A DNA stretch of 64,000 bases, taken from Sepiola atlantica (Eukaryota > Mollusca > Cephalopoda > Sepiida > Sepiolidae). Positions 36,366 through 47,932 of the stretch are shown here, one piece after another. The notes under the pieces were generated by a model. It was not told the origin of the DNA, did no database searches, and saw nothing but the letters and a program-made list of their open reading frames with translations. The DNA lies in NCBI GenBank assembly GCA_963556195.1, contig OY744528.1:59819161-59883160 (forward strand). The letters run 5' to 3'. Position numbers and translations under genes: made by a program. Each line of letters opens with the position of its first letter. Position 1 is the stretch's first letter.

Positions 36366-37111
36366 TCTTAGGTGCGAAAGAGAAGAGATCATCCCCACTA
36401 GATTGCGAAGTCGGTATTGAACGTTGCCAGGAAAGAGTGCTCCTACAGTAGTACTCCATCTTAGCTATAATATTTCAAGTACGGATATATAAATTTGTGT
36501 GGGGTGCACTAAAAAGCTAATTAATCGATCATTATGAATTTTTGAAGATAACTTCTACGCGTAACAGTGGGTAATGTGGACTATATTTGAATTGACTTTT
36601 AAAAAAGGTGATAAAGCAGGTGGAACGTCCCCTGTAAAAATAAATGTACTCATCGATTCAAAAGATAGATTTTTAATGAATTTGAACATAGAAGTGTAAT
36701 AAGTTATGTTTGATTTGTGAGAGAGGAAAGGGGGCAGAACCCAGCTTTTGAAAATAAATGTACCTGAAAAAGTTACTCCTTAGTCCTTACTATACTATTG
36801 CATATGTTGTTATCTCCCATTCAACCGGAGCAACATCAGGTAATCGTGCTAGTATAGTAATTATTTATTTCTTGAATAATTTTCTTTTCATCTTGAAGAT
36901 TATTTTGGACTCAAAATCGATAGGTGTTAGAGTTTGTCTGTTTTTGATTGCATTCTCAACTGGTCTCTATTCACCCAGCACTATGTGATGTGTCTCAGAG
37001 TACTTTTGTACAGATAGCGGATGACCGTCCATACATAGTGAAGACTCACACCCTTCACGAGGTAACCCTATTAATGTGCATGGGAATAGACGGAACACAG
37101 CAGATCTAGAA
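36366..37111. other. Spacer, no gene seen
   Basis: A 76-codon plus-strand frame (36758-36988) is hydrophobic but lacks any gene-like context. No repeat recognised. Confidence 0.45.
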
Positions 37112-37250
37112 GAGTCTAACCTCTATAAAAAGGCACAGTCTAACCTCTATGAAAAAAGCACAGTCTAACCTCTATAAAAAGGCACAGTCTAACCTCTATA
37201 AAAAGCACAGTCATACCTCTATAAAAAAGCACAGTAACCTCAATAAAAAA
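37112..37250. repeat. ~24-bp tandem array, six copies
   Basis: Unit close to AAAAAGGCACAGTCTAACCT CTAT; the later copies are shortened. Confidence 0.93.
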
Positions 37251-39089
37251 AATCCCTCTATCTTTTATGGTTAGTTGAAGTTCCTGTGGCGATCATAAAC
37301 AAACGGATGCTTTAGTAGAGAGAATGTGCCAGCATCAGGAAAATAATCCTCTATGACAACCGGAAGGTGCATTGCTCCAGTTAGTGGAAGACCATAATAC
37401 ATTTATAGAAGTGGTGCACATAGATGTCATCAGCTATTGAAAGATTCAAATGACAGTTTTTGGAAGAATTCTCCACCAGATTGATTGGCATCATATTAGG
37501 CTTTTATACATTTTTTCATGCCAAACCACAATGGAAACGACTTATTAATCCAAGTTTCTATTTTAGCAATAGTAGGGAAAGGGTGTTCAATAATTTCTTG
37601 GTGGTATTATAGGTATCCATTACACCAGTTGTGCACCCCACTTCTTAAATAGGTGAGAAGCAGGTCAAGTGGATGAGTTTGATTCATTTGATTTGTACTT
37701 CAGTCTATTATTGGAAAAATATTCTCAGATAACACGGAACGTATTTGCAGCATAGCAAACATGTATTTTGGTTGGTTGACATGCAAGGTTGCAATGAACT
37801 ATTTTCTCACCCTTACGCTGTCATTGTTATGGTAACAATATTCGAAGTGTTATAGCTAAAAAGAATGTCTGCACTAGTCAAAAAATGCCAGGTACCTTTT
37901 CTTTAAAGTATAAAATCTTGCCACATTTATTTGTTAATTCAGAATCACTAAATTAAATAATGAATACACATTCTAAACTCTTCCTAGAATTTAGTATCCA
38001 CTTTCTATAGAGCAATTTCCACCATTTTGAAATTCTGTTAATTTTTCTGCTACAATCCCAGAACTCCATTGATAACAAGATAAGAAACGGGTGTATTTTG
38101 TTGTCTTGTTTTCTATTTTCTTTCTTTGTTTCTTTGTTTTTATGGAAAGTGTACAAAGGAGTCTAAAGTAATGTTATAATGTAATATTATGGGCGCATTA
38201 ACTGGGTAGTCAACACAAACCGTTTGTTTGGTTGAAAAAAAAGTAAAACCATGATGTATAATAAATTCAAGCACAAAACAAAATGACTTAAAATATTGTT
38301 TTTATTCTTTTTATAAGTAGAAGGGTATCTCAGTCAAAAATACTGAAAGCAAAAATAATAACATGGTGTTATCTCAAATATTAATTCTGCATAAACAATG
38401 TTCCTTTGTAAAATATTTATCATATTCAATAAGTGTTATTTAAAACTATACATGTCTAAATTGTAAAGAAGAACAAAAGCAGATATAAATAAATGAAAGT
38501 GTCAGATACTTTGCTTCTTTTGTGTAGACTCTTGCATTTTCCAACTGAAGAGCCAAGAAAATGTTTAAGCTGATTTCTGCTCTGAGTTTAACACAACTAA
38601 CAAGAAAAATATAATTGTCCAAACAAAACTTAATGGAAGTTCATTTTTGTTTTTGGCATAAAGTAAACAAAAATCAATGTAACCAGGGCAATTTGGAAGC
38701 AAGGAACGACCGGAAAGCTACCCGAGGGCAGGAGCAGGAAAATCCGAGAATAATACAGATTGAAAGGAAAAATAAATTTGAAGAAAAATAATTGAGGTTC
38801 TTCTGGTTTTATTAACAAGGATAATGAATTGGAAAAGATAGCTTGATACTTTGCCCCCCCCCCCCCCCCCGCCGCCATCGCACGTTATATTTCTTTGTAT
38901 GATGCATACGTATTGATAATTGTAAAGGCACATGCGGAGGACACATATACTCACACTCAAAAGTATATACACACTCACATGCACATAAAATGTGCTCTTC
39001 GACACAAATCTGAGTTAATCAACCTTTGTTTTCCTCAGGCTTATTTCCTTTTTTTCCTATTTATTATAATCACACAAAATACATGTTAA
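37251..39089. other. 1.8-kb spacer with poly-C
   Basis: A run of 17 C lies at about 38854-38870. Otherwise AT-rich and featureless. Frames across it (82, 95, 67 codons) have no recognised motif. Confidence 0.5.
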
Positions 39090-39837
39090 AATGTTCCTCT
39101 GGGTATCAGGCTATGTTTTAACAGGTTTCCATTTTAATTATCCTCATCAGCTGTAATTTACAATTAACTCACCAAGTGACCCACCTCTTACATTTTTTTA
39201 CATTTACTCTTTTATTTTTTAAAAAACTTTTATTCACCCCAAACAAGACTTATTGCCAGTGAAGCCTGTGATAGGAACCAGAATTATAGGGGATGAGCAA
39301 CCTGAGTGGGGAGTTGGGCAGCAAGATGTTTGTTCACATTACATTTAAATGTTAAAGTTTCTGTCTATTACTCATACCCTCGCGCACTGTATGTTGTTTG
39401 ACCTCCCACTCGCAATTATTTGATAAGGTGTTTATTACGTTAACTTTTGTTTATTAACAAACGAAGATAATAATATCCTCCCTCTCCTGTCTCTTTCTAT
39501 ATTAATGAAGAGTGACAGCGAAGAGATAAGAGGTCAGCAACTGCAAAGGTGTTGCTAACAGCTACTCTCTCTGTCAACTTCTCTCTCACTTTCTGTCTGT
39601 CGATGCTTATTTTTATTCTCCTCCTTCCATCCCATTCTATATTGACGAAGAGAGACAGTGAGAAAATAAGTGTAGTAATAGCTGAAGAGAGAAAGAGAGA
39701 TATATAGTGAACAGAAAGAGATTAATGTTGAATTTATCTTTTTTTAAAATTTAACTGGCTTTGAAAACTTACTTTTCCAGATCCAAACAATCTAACTCGA
39801 GCTCATTGAGTGACCCGAAGGGTCACATTTTTTCTAG

Positions 39838-39880
<43 letters not shown>
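39090..39880. repeat. Dispersed repeat family W, copy 1, with nested LINE
   Basis: Homologous to 43780-44297. Left block: TTTCCATTTTAATTATCCTCA...AACTCACCAAGTGACCCACC (39117-39186). Right block: GAACAGAAAGAGATTAATGTTG...CGAGCTCATTGAGTGACC...GTCACATTTTTTCTAGTAAT (39710-39840), ending in (TA)n. The two blocks are split by a LINE family A fragment, so the LINE arrived later. Superfamily unknown; non-coding. Confidence 0.75.
39200..39348 (-). mobile_element. LINE family A 3' end nested in family W
   Basis: AACTTTTATTCACCCCAAACAAG (39226-39248) and GGGGAGTTGGGCAGCAAGAT GTTTGTTCACATTACATTTAAAT (39309-39351) match the other family A copies. Only about 150 bp remain, containing the ORF stop and 3' untranslated region. 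Confidence 0.75.
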
Positions 39881-39882
<2 letters not shown>

Positions 39883-40146
39883 GAAATTAATGATGAGAAT
39901 AGAAATTGGAAAAAGAACAATATTTATTGAATTATCAAGTAGTTTAAACAAGGAATATATGGATCAATTAGGTTTTAAGGACTTAGGTAAATGCAAAGAC
40001 GAGAAGAACGCGTTTGGGCATGACCACCGAGAGTTGACAAGGCCAAGCAACTAACTTCTTGCCCCCCTCTGACGTCACTGCATTGCGTGTCAAAACAATG
40101 GCCGTCGTAATAACAATAAGAAGGCATTTCGACTTCTCCATTCACT

Positions 40147-40715
40147 AAATAATCCATCAAAATTCAGGAAATCAACCAATTTTAATGAAATTTTCAGTAT
40201 TTATTAATTAATGATCACGGAATATAATAAATCCATTACTTTATTATAAAGCTTGGTGCAAATGTATTATTTCTTGTAAACAAAAAACACCTTTACTAAA
40301 GTTATCCAAAATATCAAAACATGTTGACCATACGATATTGTAAATATTTAAAACAAAGCATTAGAAAACTTGAAAAATTGCATGTATAAAAAGAAAAGAA
40401 AGGAACACGATTCGATTTATCCTGAAACTGATCTTTATTCAATATAAATTTAAAGAAAATAATAATTCACGATCAAATACTGCAAAAAACTGAATTATGA
40501 ATTACCATTATTTAAACTTCTAACCCAATCAACCGTAAGTAATTCAGACTTTGAAATTTGTTTAAAAATTATACAAAAAAAAAGTGTATCCATATTTGCA
40601 GTAATTCTTTCTTTTTTGGAAATCCAAACATATGCAGTAGGCATTTTATGAAATTTAAAAAAACGCGAAATTATTTTAAAATTGGTTGATTTCCTGAATT
40701 TTGATTCCATTATTT
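40147..40715. repeat. Inverted repeat pair, possible TIR element
   Basis: AAAATTCAGGAAATCAACCA ATTTTAA (40158-40184) is the reverse complement of 40677-40703. Similarity extends a little outward. The interior of about 490 bp has no transposase frame. It is likely a small non-autonomous element, though no target duplication is visible. Confidence 0.6.
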
Positions 40716-41299
40716 AAACAAACAGTTAACATTGAACTTTTTTTGTATAATTTTTAAACGACTGACTATAGCAGTCGTGACAACAAAAAGTTGCAGAAGA
40801 GAAGGGAGCGCAAATAGTCAGCGGCAGGAACAAGCAATATGACAATGGTTTGCAGGCAAGAAAAGGCAGTACGAATATTAGCGACCACAGAGACTGAGAA
40901 GCACGCACGAGTGGTTGGCGTTGCGGCGATGGCGACTGAAAAACAGATCTAAGTAAATACGACATATCGTCCCCTTTGAGTCAACAGCGAAGTTCGACGA
41001 GAACGAAAAGAGTTGGTGAACTTAATAGCCAGTAATACAACACATGTAAGTACATAGTACTATTAACTGGTGACTGGTATAATGGATACCTATGCAGACC
41101 ACGGAATTGACAAGACTGATTTGAATCCTATCAGATCTATTGTGTTTTCTTATGTAACAATACAAATGAGAAAGGTATGACTCCCCCATTTCCCCTAGAT
41201 ATGGGCAAAACAGTAATTTCTTTTCAGAGAAACATCAAATCATCATTAACAAATACATGATGCAATGATAGACAAAAAGCAAATGCATTATATGAACTT
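40716..41299. other. Spacer, no gene seen
   Basis: Relatively GC-richer patch near 40860-40930 (GTGGTTGGCGTTGCGGCGAT). The 79-codon minus frame there has no motif. Confidence 0.4.
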
Positions 41300-41380
41300 G
41301 GATGTTATTTTCACGACGTTTCAGCCGATGTAACCTGACCTTCTGATGGGTCTTGTCGAACATGAGAATCTGTATGGAAT
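41300..41380 (-). repeat. Dispersed CACGACGTTTCAGCCGATGT motif
   Basis: TTTTCACGACGTTTCAGCCG ATGTAACCTGACCTTCTGATGG belongs to the same family as the motif near 14510. On the minus strand it gives GGTC...CATCGGCTGAAACGTCGTG. It is not a complete hammerhead core. Confidence 0.45.
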
Positions 41381-41454
41381 TTCGAACCCTTTATTTAATC
41401 CACGAGTGTAGCTTGCTTTCGTTCCGTCAGCCATGACCAGGTAAAAATCTTAAG

Positions 41455-41530
41455 TAATTCGTAATTGTATTCTTAGTATCGCCGAAATGAGGATTGAACC
41501 ATCAACTTCTGGAAACCAAAAAAACACAAT
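41455..41530 (-). repeat. tRNA-like SINE fragment
   Basis: The minus strand reads CCAGAAGTTGATGGTTCAATC CTCATTTCGGCGATAC. It has a B-box-like GGTTCAATCCT following an anticodon-arm-like segment. No intact A box is obvious. SINE piece, low certainty. Confidence 0.4.
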
Positions 41531-41709
41531 CATAACAAATGGGTGTGGACATGATTAGATTTTGAAATTAATTATGCTGAATTCGAATCATAAATAAAAA
41601 TTTTGTATGACCATTTATGGACTAATATTGGGAAAGGTAGGAACCTACAATTTTTTCCCAACTGTGAGAAAATAGCAACTTGTGTTCAATTAATTGTACA
41701 CAATAGATG

Positions 41710-41890
41710 CTGTATGTTAACATTTAGCATAATAGTTAGAGTATTCGCTAATGGACTGAGAGTTCAATCCTCGGTCGAGTCATACCAAAGGAGTGGTGTC
41801 CTCCCCTACATCTCGGTGTAGTAACAAATGAAAAGGGAGCCTTTAGATGGCCCTCTACTATAGATGACTACTTTACTTAAACATTAAATA
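41710..41890 (+). repeat. tRNA-derived SINE-like sequence
   Basis: TTAGCATAATAGTTAGAGTA (A-box-like) is followed 25-30 bases later by GAGTTCAATCCTCGG (B box, GTTCAATCC), the spacing of a tRNA promoter. The body then continues GGAGTGGTGTCCTCCCCTACA TCTCGG and GATGGCCCTCTACTATAGATG. These are typical of a tRNA-headed SINE with an unrelated body, not of a tRNA gene. Confidence 0.55.
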
Positions 41891-43345
41891 ATCTGCAAAA
41901 GGTTGATATGTTTTCAAACAAAAAACAAATAAATCAATCACTGGGTTGTTTACAATAGATATTGTGCTGCAGCATACAATAATACAAAAGTATTTAACTG
42001 TCGCCATTAAACAAACAGGCTGAATCAGAGACACACATAATTATATATTTTAAACATAGAATGAAATAAACACACGCACTTGTAATCAAATGCAAACTCA
42101 AACATAACATTAACCCGACGTACACGCATACAGTGTACTTCATGGTGTCACGTGCAGAGACTCAGAGATACACACTCTCAAAGAATTCATTTTTATCAAG
42201 ACAAACACATAATGCTCTCGTCCTCACATGCAAAAACTTGCGTTGTTCTAATGCAGAATTGATACAACTGACAATTATGGCCGAGTCCTTATTTCAAAAG
42301 CTGAGGGTTCAAATTAATTCCATTGAACACCGAATTCTTATGCAAAATCATGGAACAGCCAGACATTCTACCAAAAAGAGATAAATTACAGCCAAATTAG
42401 AACAAACTGTTTTGGATTAGCTAAAGTGTTGAACGAACGCAAAGTGTTTGAATTTGTTTTTGTTTTTTTTGAGGACCTAATTTGTTATTTTTTTTTCCTT
42501 TAATTAAAAACTGTTTCCACAGAAAGAGTAGCGACAATGGAACCTTTCGCAAGACCGAACGATGTTATTTCGCGAGTGAGTGAGAGGGGGGGGGGGAAAC
42601 AATGGCAGATGTGTCATATTTGTTCATCAAAATGGCTCAGGCAGTCAAAGAAGAAATTGCCGAGACACGATAACCTTAATCCGCACAATAATTGCGTTCA
42701 AATTACATAGGATCAGCCAAATGGATGGAAAGTTGTTCTCTTAATCATGGGGCTTTGCTGTAAAAATAAAACTGCAAAGCAATCACAAGGGGCGACGCTG
42801 CAAAGAATTTCATTGGTGAACCATCTTACATGAATATTACCAATTACTCTGGTATGGGAACGGCAAGAATAGATGAGTCCAAATAAAATCCGTTTTAGCA
42901 CAATAGAAAAGAATCCCCTCGAAAATAAATAAATCAAATAAAATTAAAATTAAAATAAATAAAACTTTAATAATAAAAAATATAAACAAAACAAAAGCAG
43001 ACATTCATTTAAACAAATAAAACAAAAATACTCTAATTTAAAAAGAGCTACACACAAGACAAAAATGGAGAAAGTGTACATGTTGACTATGGGGTGCTTT
43101 GTCAGGATTGAAAATTCATTAATTTTTTAATGTTAGATGCATCCACGCAGTTCCTGCCCTGTTTCAGTGTTAACTTGCAATTTTATTCGAGTGTCACACT
43201 TAAGTTTGAAATAGCATTTTAAGAATGAATCCGTTCTTGTTATCTCTTTTCATCGTATTTGGTAAAGAAGGAAAAAAGTGTATATTATGGCCTAGAGTAA
43301 GTAGTTTTTTGTTTTTTTACTTTAGGAATGTTTAATTATATATCT

Positions 43346-43373
<28 letters not shown>
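41891..43373. other. 1.5-kb spacer, no gene seen
   Basis: A run of ten G is at about 42588-42597, and (CA)-containing sequence at 43345-43355 leads to (TA)n at 43358-43388. The 43130-43230 stretch (CACACTTAAGTTTGAAATAG CATT) has a diverged match near 55225-55250. No gene. Confidence 0.45.
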
Positions 43374-43387
<14 letters not shown>

Positions 43388-43391
<4 letters not shown>

Positions 43392-43472
43392 AGCTATGAA
43401 AATATATTTATGGCAATTAAGCTACACAGAGGCTCCCGCTCCTTATAAAATTTAATGTGGATACATGAAATA

Positions 43473-43480
<8 letters not shown>
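43388..43480. mobile_element. Family Y element, copy 2 (internally deleted)
   Basis: AGTAAGCTATGAAAATATAT TTATGGCAATTAAGCTACACAGAGGCTCCC is almost identical to the left arm of copy 1. It then jumps to GCTCCTTATAAAATTTAATG TGGATACATGAAATACTAATATA, the tail. The palindrome centre, right arm and part of the tail are missing. Both sides are (TA)n. Confidence 0.9.
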
Positions 43481-43507
<27 letters not shown>

Positions 43508-43512
43508 TATTG

Positions 43513-43694
43513 TATGGAAATGTAGATAAGCAAGCCAACATGCTAGTAGATATAATGACACCAACACATCATTAAAGCTATTCAATGAATATAGTCGAAC
43601 GAATCGACCGAAATACCTTGGTCCAGCTTTAATGATTTGTTTATGTCCTTAGTTCTACTAGCATGTTTGTTGCTTGCCTATCAACATTTACATA
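43513..43694. mobile_element. Palindromic MITE, 67-70-bp arms
   Basis: 43513-43579 (TATGGAAATGTAGATAAGCAAG ... ATCATTAAAGCT) pairs with 43625-43694 with about ten mismatches and small indels, around a 45-base loop. It is immediately preceded by (TA)n that also closes family Y copy 2. Non-coding. Confidence 0.85.
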
Positions 43695-43779
43695 AACTAA
43701 TTTTCCATTCTGTCTAAAATGTTTGTTTCCCTATGGCTTTTCCTATATATTTGATTCACGTAAATACATGCTAAACCAA

Positions 43780-44251
43780 TCCTCAGTTTTAGGATTGAGT
43801 TATCTTTGAAAAAAGACTTCCATTTCAATTGTTTTAATTAGCCGTAATTTTCAAATAACTCATCAAGTGATCCATCTCTTACTGACTTTCTACCTATGAC
43901 TTTCACATGACTTTAGAATAAGAGGAGAGGTGAGTCAGACAACATACAGCGAGAGTCACTGTATGTTGTCTGAGTCACCTCTCCTCTTATTCTATGAGTC
44001 GCTCTCTCTCTCTCTCTCTACGGTCGAAGGTAATAAAGAAAGGAAACAAGAAAAAGAATGAATCGACCATTATAAACAAAAAGGAATATCATGAGCAGTA
44101 ATTCTATTTAACTCAGAGTGTAGAGAGAGAACGAGAGAAATAGCGAGCAGAAAGAGACTAATTTTGTATTCTGTCTTTTTATGTATTTTTAAATATTTGA
44201 CTAACCCGAGCTCAATCTGTTATCTGACGTAGTATCACATATTTTCTAGTA

Positions 44252-44297
<46 letters not shown>
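43780..44297. repeat. Dispersed repeat family W, copy 2
   Basis: Same order as 39090-39880 without the LINE: CTTCCATTTCAATTG...AACTCATCAAGTGATCCATC at 43820-43880, AGCAGAAAGAGACTAATTTTG at 44146-44166, CCCGAGCTCAATCTG and ATCACATATTTTCTAGTAAT at 44205-44255, ending in (TA)n (44257-44297). A long hairpin (43915-43993) lies within it. Confidence 0.75.
43915..43993. repeat. 35-bp near-perfect hairpin
   Basis: AGAATAAGAGGAGAGGTGAG TCAGACAACATACAG (43915-43949) is the reverse complement of 43959-43993 except for one base, with a 9-base loop (CGAGAGTCA). The length and tight loop resemble a pre-miRNA-sized stem but the near-perfect pairing is more typical of a recent inverted duplication. Not present in this form in family W copy 1. 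Confidence 0.9.
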
Positions 44298-44301
<4 letters not shown>

Positions 44302-44327
44302 TAGAATATAAGGATAAAATCTGACAG

Positions 44328-44645
44328 AACGTATAGACAAAATAAAATGTAAAAGATAAACCATAAAATAAAAAATACCGCTTCTTTAATCATGTGGAAG
44401 CTTCATCCTGCATGAAACAAATGATGACTACCTACTGATCTACTAAATCTTCTTTCCCTTTCCTCCCACACCAACCTCATCACCATCATCCCTTTCCATC
44501 TTTCCCCTCCTATTCAGATTTGTCTCTTTAAAAATAGGTATCAAATAAACCATTTGCTTCATTCAGGATGAAGCTTCTTCATAATATAAAAGCGAAATAT
44601 TATTCTATGGTATGTTTTTTTAATATGATTTTGTCTTTTATATTT
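44328..44645. mobile_element. Inverted-repeat MITE between (TA)n tracts
   Basis: Arms of about 95 bp: CCATAAAATAAAAAATACCG CTTCTTTAATCATGTGGAAGCTTCATCCTG (44362-44410) pairs with CAGGATGAAGCTTCTTCATA ATATAAAAGCGAAATATTATTCTATGG (44564-44611). Weaker pairing extends outward to about 44328 and 44645. The middle is C-rich (CCTTTCCTCCCACACCAACC). (TA)n lies on both sides (44257-44297 and 44686-44722). Confidence 0.8.
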
Positions 44646-44681
44646 TGTGGGAGGTCTTTTTCCATTTTGTTTTGTCTTTCT

Positions 44682-44724
<43 letters not shown>

Positions 44725-44731
<7 letters not shown>

Positions 44732-45692
44732 TTTTTTTTTTAATAAATATTAATTTTAATATTCACATATATGTTTGATCTTCATCAAGAATCATCAGTG
44801 TGGCTCACATAATTCGAACTTCAGACTCCAGTCATCACTGACTGTCAAGATCCAATATACTCATCAATATGAAACGAGAAAGAAATCCTATTCATCATTA
44901 AGAACATAGTAAGTCTCAATGAGTATTCTATTTCCAAGAGAAAAAAACTGTGCATTCTATCATCTATTCATTCTTATTTTCGATAATTTAAAATTTTCCA
45001 AATTATAAATAAAATAAAGTGACATATGCTGTTAATGGATTTCAAACACAAATGCAGACCTCAACAATATTAGTGTAAAACACCCTAATATGAAAGTAAT
45101 CACAACCATTGGAGTTCTCATAAAGTTTAAGGAAAGTTGTGTTTGATCTTGTTCTAGGGCTTTGTTTTTTCAGTTGCATCCCCGGTGAGAGGTCACACAA
45201 ATATAGTATAGTTGTCTGAAGTATAAAAAAGAAAAATAATTTGAATATATATATAAATTTCAATTATATTCAAATATTTTATTGACTTGTTCAATACACA
45301 AGTAGAGTTTAAGAGCGTAATAATTAAAAACTTATTAAGCAAGTTAATGAACTGATGAAAGCTAGAATTGAAGCATAATTGCATTTATTTAATCATTCAG
45401 ACATTCACTCTACATAAAATGAAACGGAAAAGTGGACAAACTACAAAATATTATAGAGAAAACCACATAAATAAACATTAAAAAACCTGTAATGACTGAT
45501 AGGGGGGATCGTAGAAGACTCCTTCCAGCAATGCATAAAACTAAATGGCAGTGAAGGTGGGGAATTGCATTCAATTATAGCTGGGATTACTGCTTTCAAA
45601 TAATTAGTTTTTTGGAATTTAAATAAAGTGCTTGTAGCATCAGTCTCATTACTTTTCAGACATACCACGTACAAATACAGGATTCACAGCCT
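44725..45692. other. 1-kb spacer, no gene seen
   Basis: Frames of 63-77 codons on the minus strand lack motifs. No repeat structure recognised. Confidence 0.45.
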
Positions 45693-46141
45693 TTTCTGCA
45701 ATCAAACCACATTTGATACAAATAAACTTCAGTAAATACCTGACTTGTCCACCAAGTTTCAGTCATGAATGCCCAACAGTCTTTGTTTTATCACTGTTCA
45801 ATGATAAGCACACCTGATACGACATGCAAAATTGCTAATAACCCTGACGGACTCCTCTCCTGACAATGTGATGACCCTCTTCAGTTCATGAATAGTCTGC
45901 AGATTGTTTTGAAGAATATTATCTGTGAGATAACCTCCACAGATAAAAATCATGGGGGGGGGGCGTAATGTCCAGTTAGTGTGAAACCTATTCAGGATCA
46001 CACATCCTACTGATGAGACGATCACACTATTATTGAACAGCGATGAAACAAAGACTGTTGAACATTCATGATTGAAAAATGGTGAACAAGGCAGGCAGAG
46101 ACTAAAGTTTATTTGTATCAAATATGGTTGGATTTCAGAAA
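45693..46141. mobile_element. 449-bp TIR element without coding capacity
   Basis: TTTCTGCAATCAAACCACAT TTGATACAAATAAACTTCAG (from 45693) pairs with the mirrored end at 46141. Arms run about 115 bp on each side (to about 45812 and from about 46025) with roughly 15 percent mismatches. The interior of about 210 bp includes a run of ten G near 45955. The 107-codon minus-strand frame is not protein-like. It looks like a MITE; superfamily unknown. Confidence 0.85.
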
Positions 46142-46760
46142 GGATTGAATTTTATTTACGATTCCATGATTAAAATTTGGGGGGGGGGGGGATCAAGTGT
46201 ATATATATATTTTTTCTCCTCTTTCTTCCCTATTTAGTTGAGTCTCAAACTTTTACTAGCGTTCTGAACAAAAATTTATTAAACATTTATTTTATTCGAT
46301 TCAGCCCTTTTTTCTAAAGTTCCTCAAATTAATTTTGATTCCTTATTTCACATTAAATTTTTTTGTGATTCTCTCCTGAATATTTAATAAAACAGTTTAT
46401 ACCATGTGTGTAGTGTCTGTCTGTTTTCAAGAGAATCCCTGGACAGACAAAGACTTATACCAAGATCAAAACGACTTTTCCACGGTAAAATCGTGTTAGG
46501 AATCCAATGGTGGTATTATTTTTTTCTGTTTTTAAGAGATTTTACAATAACATTGTGGGGGTCTGTGTTCACTCCGAACACCCATAAACAGCAAAGACAA
46601 CTTTTTAGTTTATTCTATTAACTTTTGAAAATTGAAAGTTATAGAAATTTTTTTAAAATGTTTACATTAGCAGGAAACAGGAGTACAGAAGGGTTCTCAT
46701 GTAAAAAGATTAAAAATAAATAACACTGTAATAACATAAAGTAAATTGAACAACTCAATA
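46142..46760. other. Spacer, no gene seen
   Basis: G run (11-12 G) at about 46180-46191. No motif-bearing frame. Confidence 0.45.
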
Positions 46761-46761
46761 A

Positions 46762-46978
46762 AAATTACATATATATGAAAAAAAGTTACATATATATGAA
46801 AAAAAAGTTACATATATATGAAAAAATATTGCATACATATGAAAAAAAAAGTTACATATATATGAAAAAAAGTTACATATATATGAAAAAAAAAATTACA
46901 TATATATGAAAAAAAAGTTACATATATATAAAAAAAAGTTACATATATATGAAAAAAAATTACATATATATGTAAAAA
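46762..46978. repeat. ~20-bp tandem array, about eleven copies
   Basis: Unit GTTACATATATATGAAAAAA with A-run length varying from 4 to 9. The minus-strand frame through it (F-H-I-Y-V-T repeats) is an artefact of the repeat. Confidence 0.95.
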
Positions 46979-47884
46979 AGCAAAACTATTCCATTCCACC
47001 CAAAGTTCTGGGAATAAAAGGAAGTAAATATTAGTCAAACAAATGTTTCCGATTTGATTTTGTCTTCTATACTTTGCAGTTATCCACTTTTTCTTTTTTT
47101 TCTACATGTTTGTCTATAATATAAAATGTGTACAACTCACTTTCAATACTTTTATTAATGAGACCCCAAAATGCAGTAATTATTTATTCTTTTTGTAGAA
47201 AGAAGGAAATTATTTTTTATTTTTAAGATATCAAAATTAGACATTGAAATTGGGATATATTACAATTGGAAGGTGTACAAAGAAAAGTGGCTAAACTAAT
47301 AAAAGTATTAAAGGATCTTAATTATTAAAATAGGTTGGCATCCTTAGTGTTAAATACTTCAGAGAGAAGAATAAGATGACTTAATTGAGATCATCAAAAT
47401 GGATAATATCTTTCCTCGCATTAGAAATGTATTGTCAAGAATGATTTTAGAGTTAAAAACTAAACTTACCACACAATTAGATTTTTTTCTAATAGAGTAT
47501 TATATTTTTCAGACCAAATTGCTTCATAAGCTGAACAAATTGCTTTCATGTTAATCATTTAATACAGAAAGTAAAGTCAGTTTCTTTATCATTTTTGTCA
47601 TCGAGAGCTTTCGTCCTACAAAATCGATATTTCATTCTGGTTTGTCAGTTTTCCTTATGAATCGTTGCAGCATGGTCAGAAGAATAACATTTTATTTTAT
47701 TTAATTTCTTTGAGAAAATACTTTTGTCTGGGTCGAAATTATTTTCAAATGGCCACTATCTTAAAAAAAGGAATGTAAGTCTGAATTCGTCCATACAGAG
47801 TTATTTCCCTTTGATTGAAACAAAAAATATTTTGGTGAAACAAAACGGCATATTAAAAAAAAGTAAAAGTAAAACAAAGTGCAA
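46979..47884. other. Spacer, no gene seen
   Basis: AT-rich sequence leading into the Helitron-like end. No coding motif recognised. Confidence 0.45.
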
Positions 47885-47932
47885 GTAAACACACTACAGG
47901 GCAACGCCGGGTAGGGACACCTAGTTTTTAGA
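47885..47932 (+). mobile_element. Helitron-like 3' terminus
   Basis: CTACAGGGCAACGCCGGGTA followed by GGGACACCTAG and then T. A GC-rich phrase that can form a short hairpin, then about ten bases, then CTAG abutting T, is the layout of Helitron 3' ends (CTRR, insertion between A and T). A GGGCAACGCCGGGT-type phrase is widespread near such ends in invertebrates. No Rep/helicase sequence and no 5' TC end was found. Confidence 0.45.

Noticed and set aside
41710..41800. Genuine tRNA gene
   Set aside because: Arms do not pair as a cloverleaf and a SINE-like body follows.
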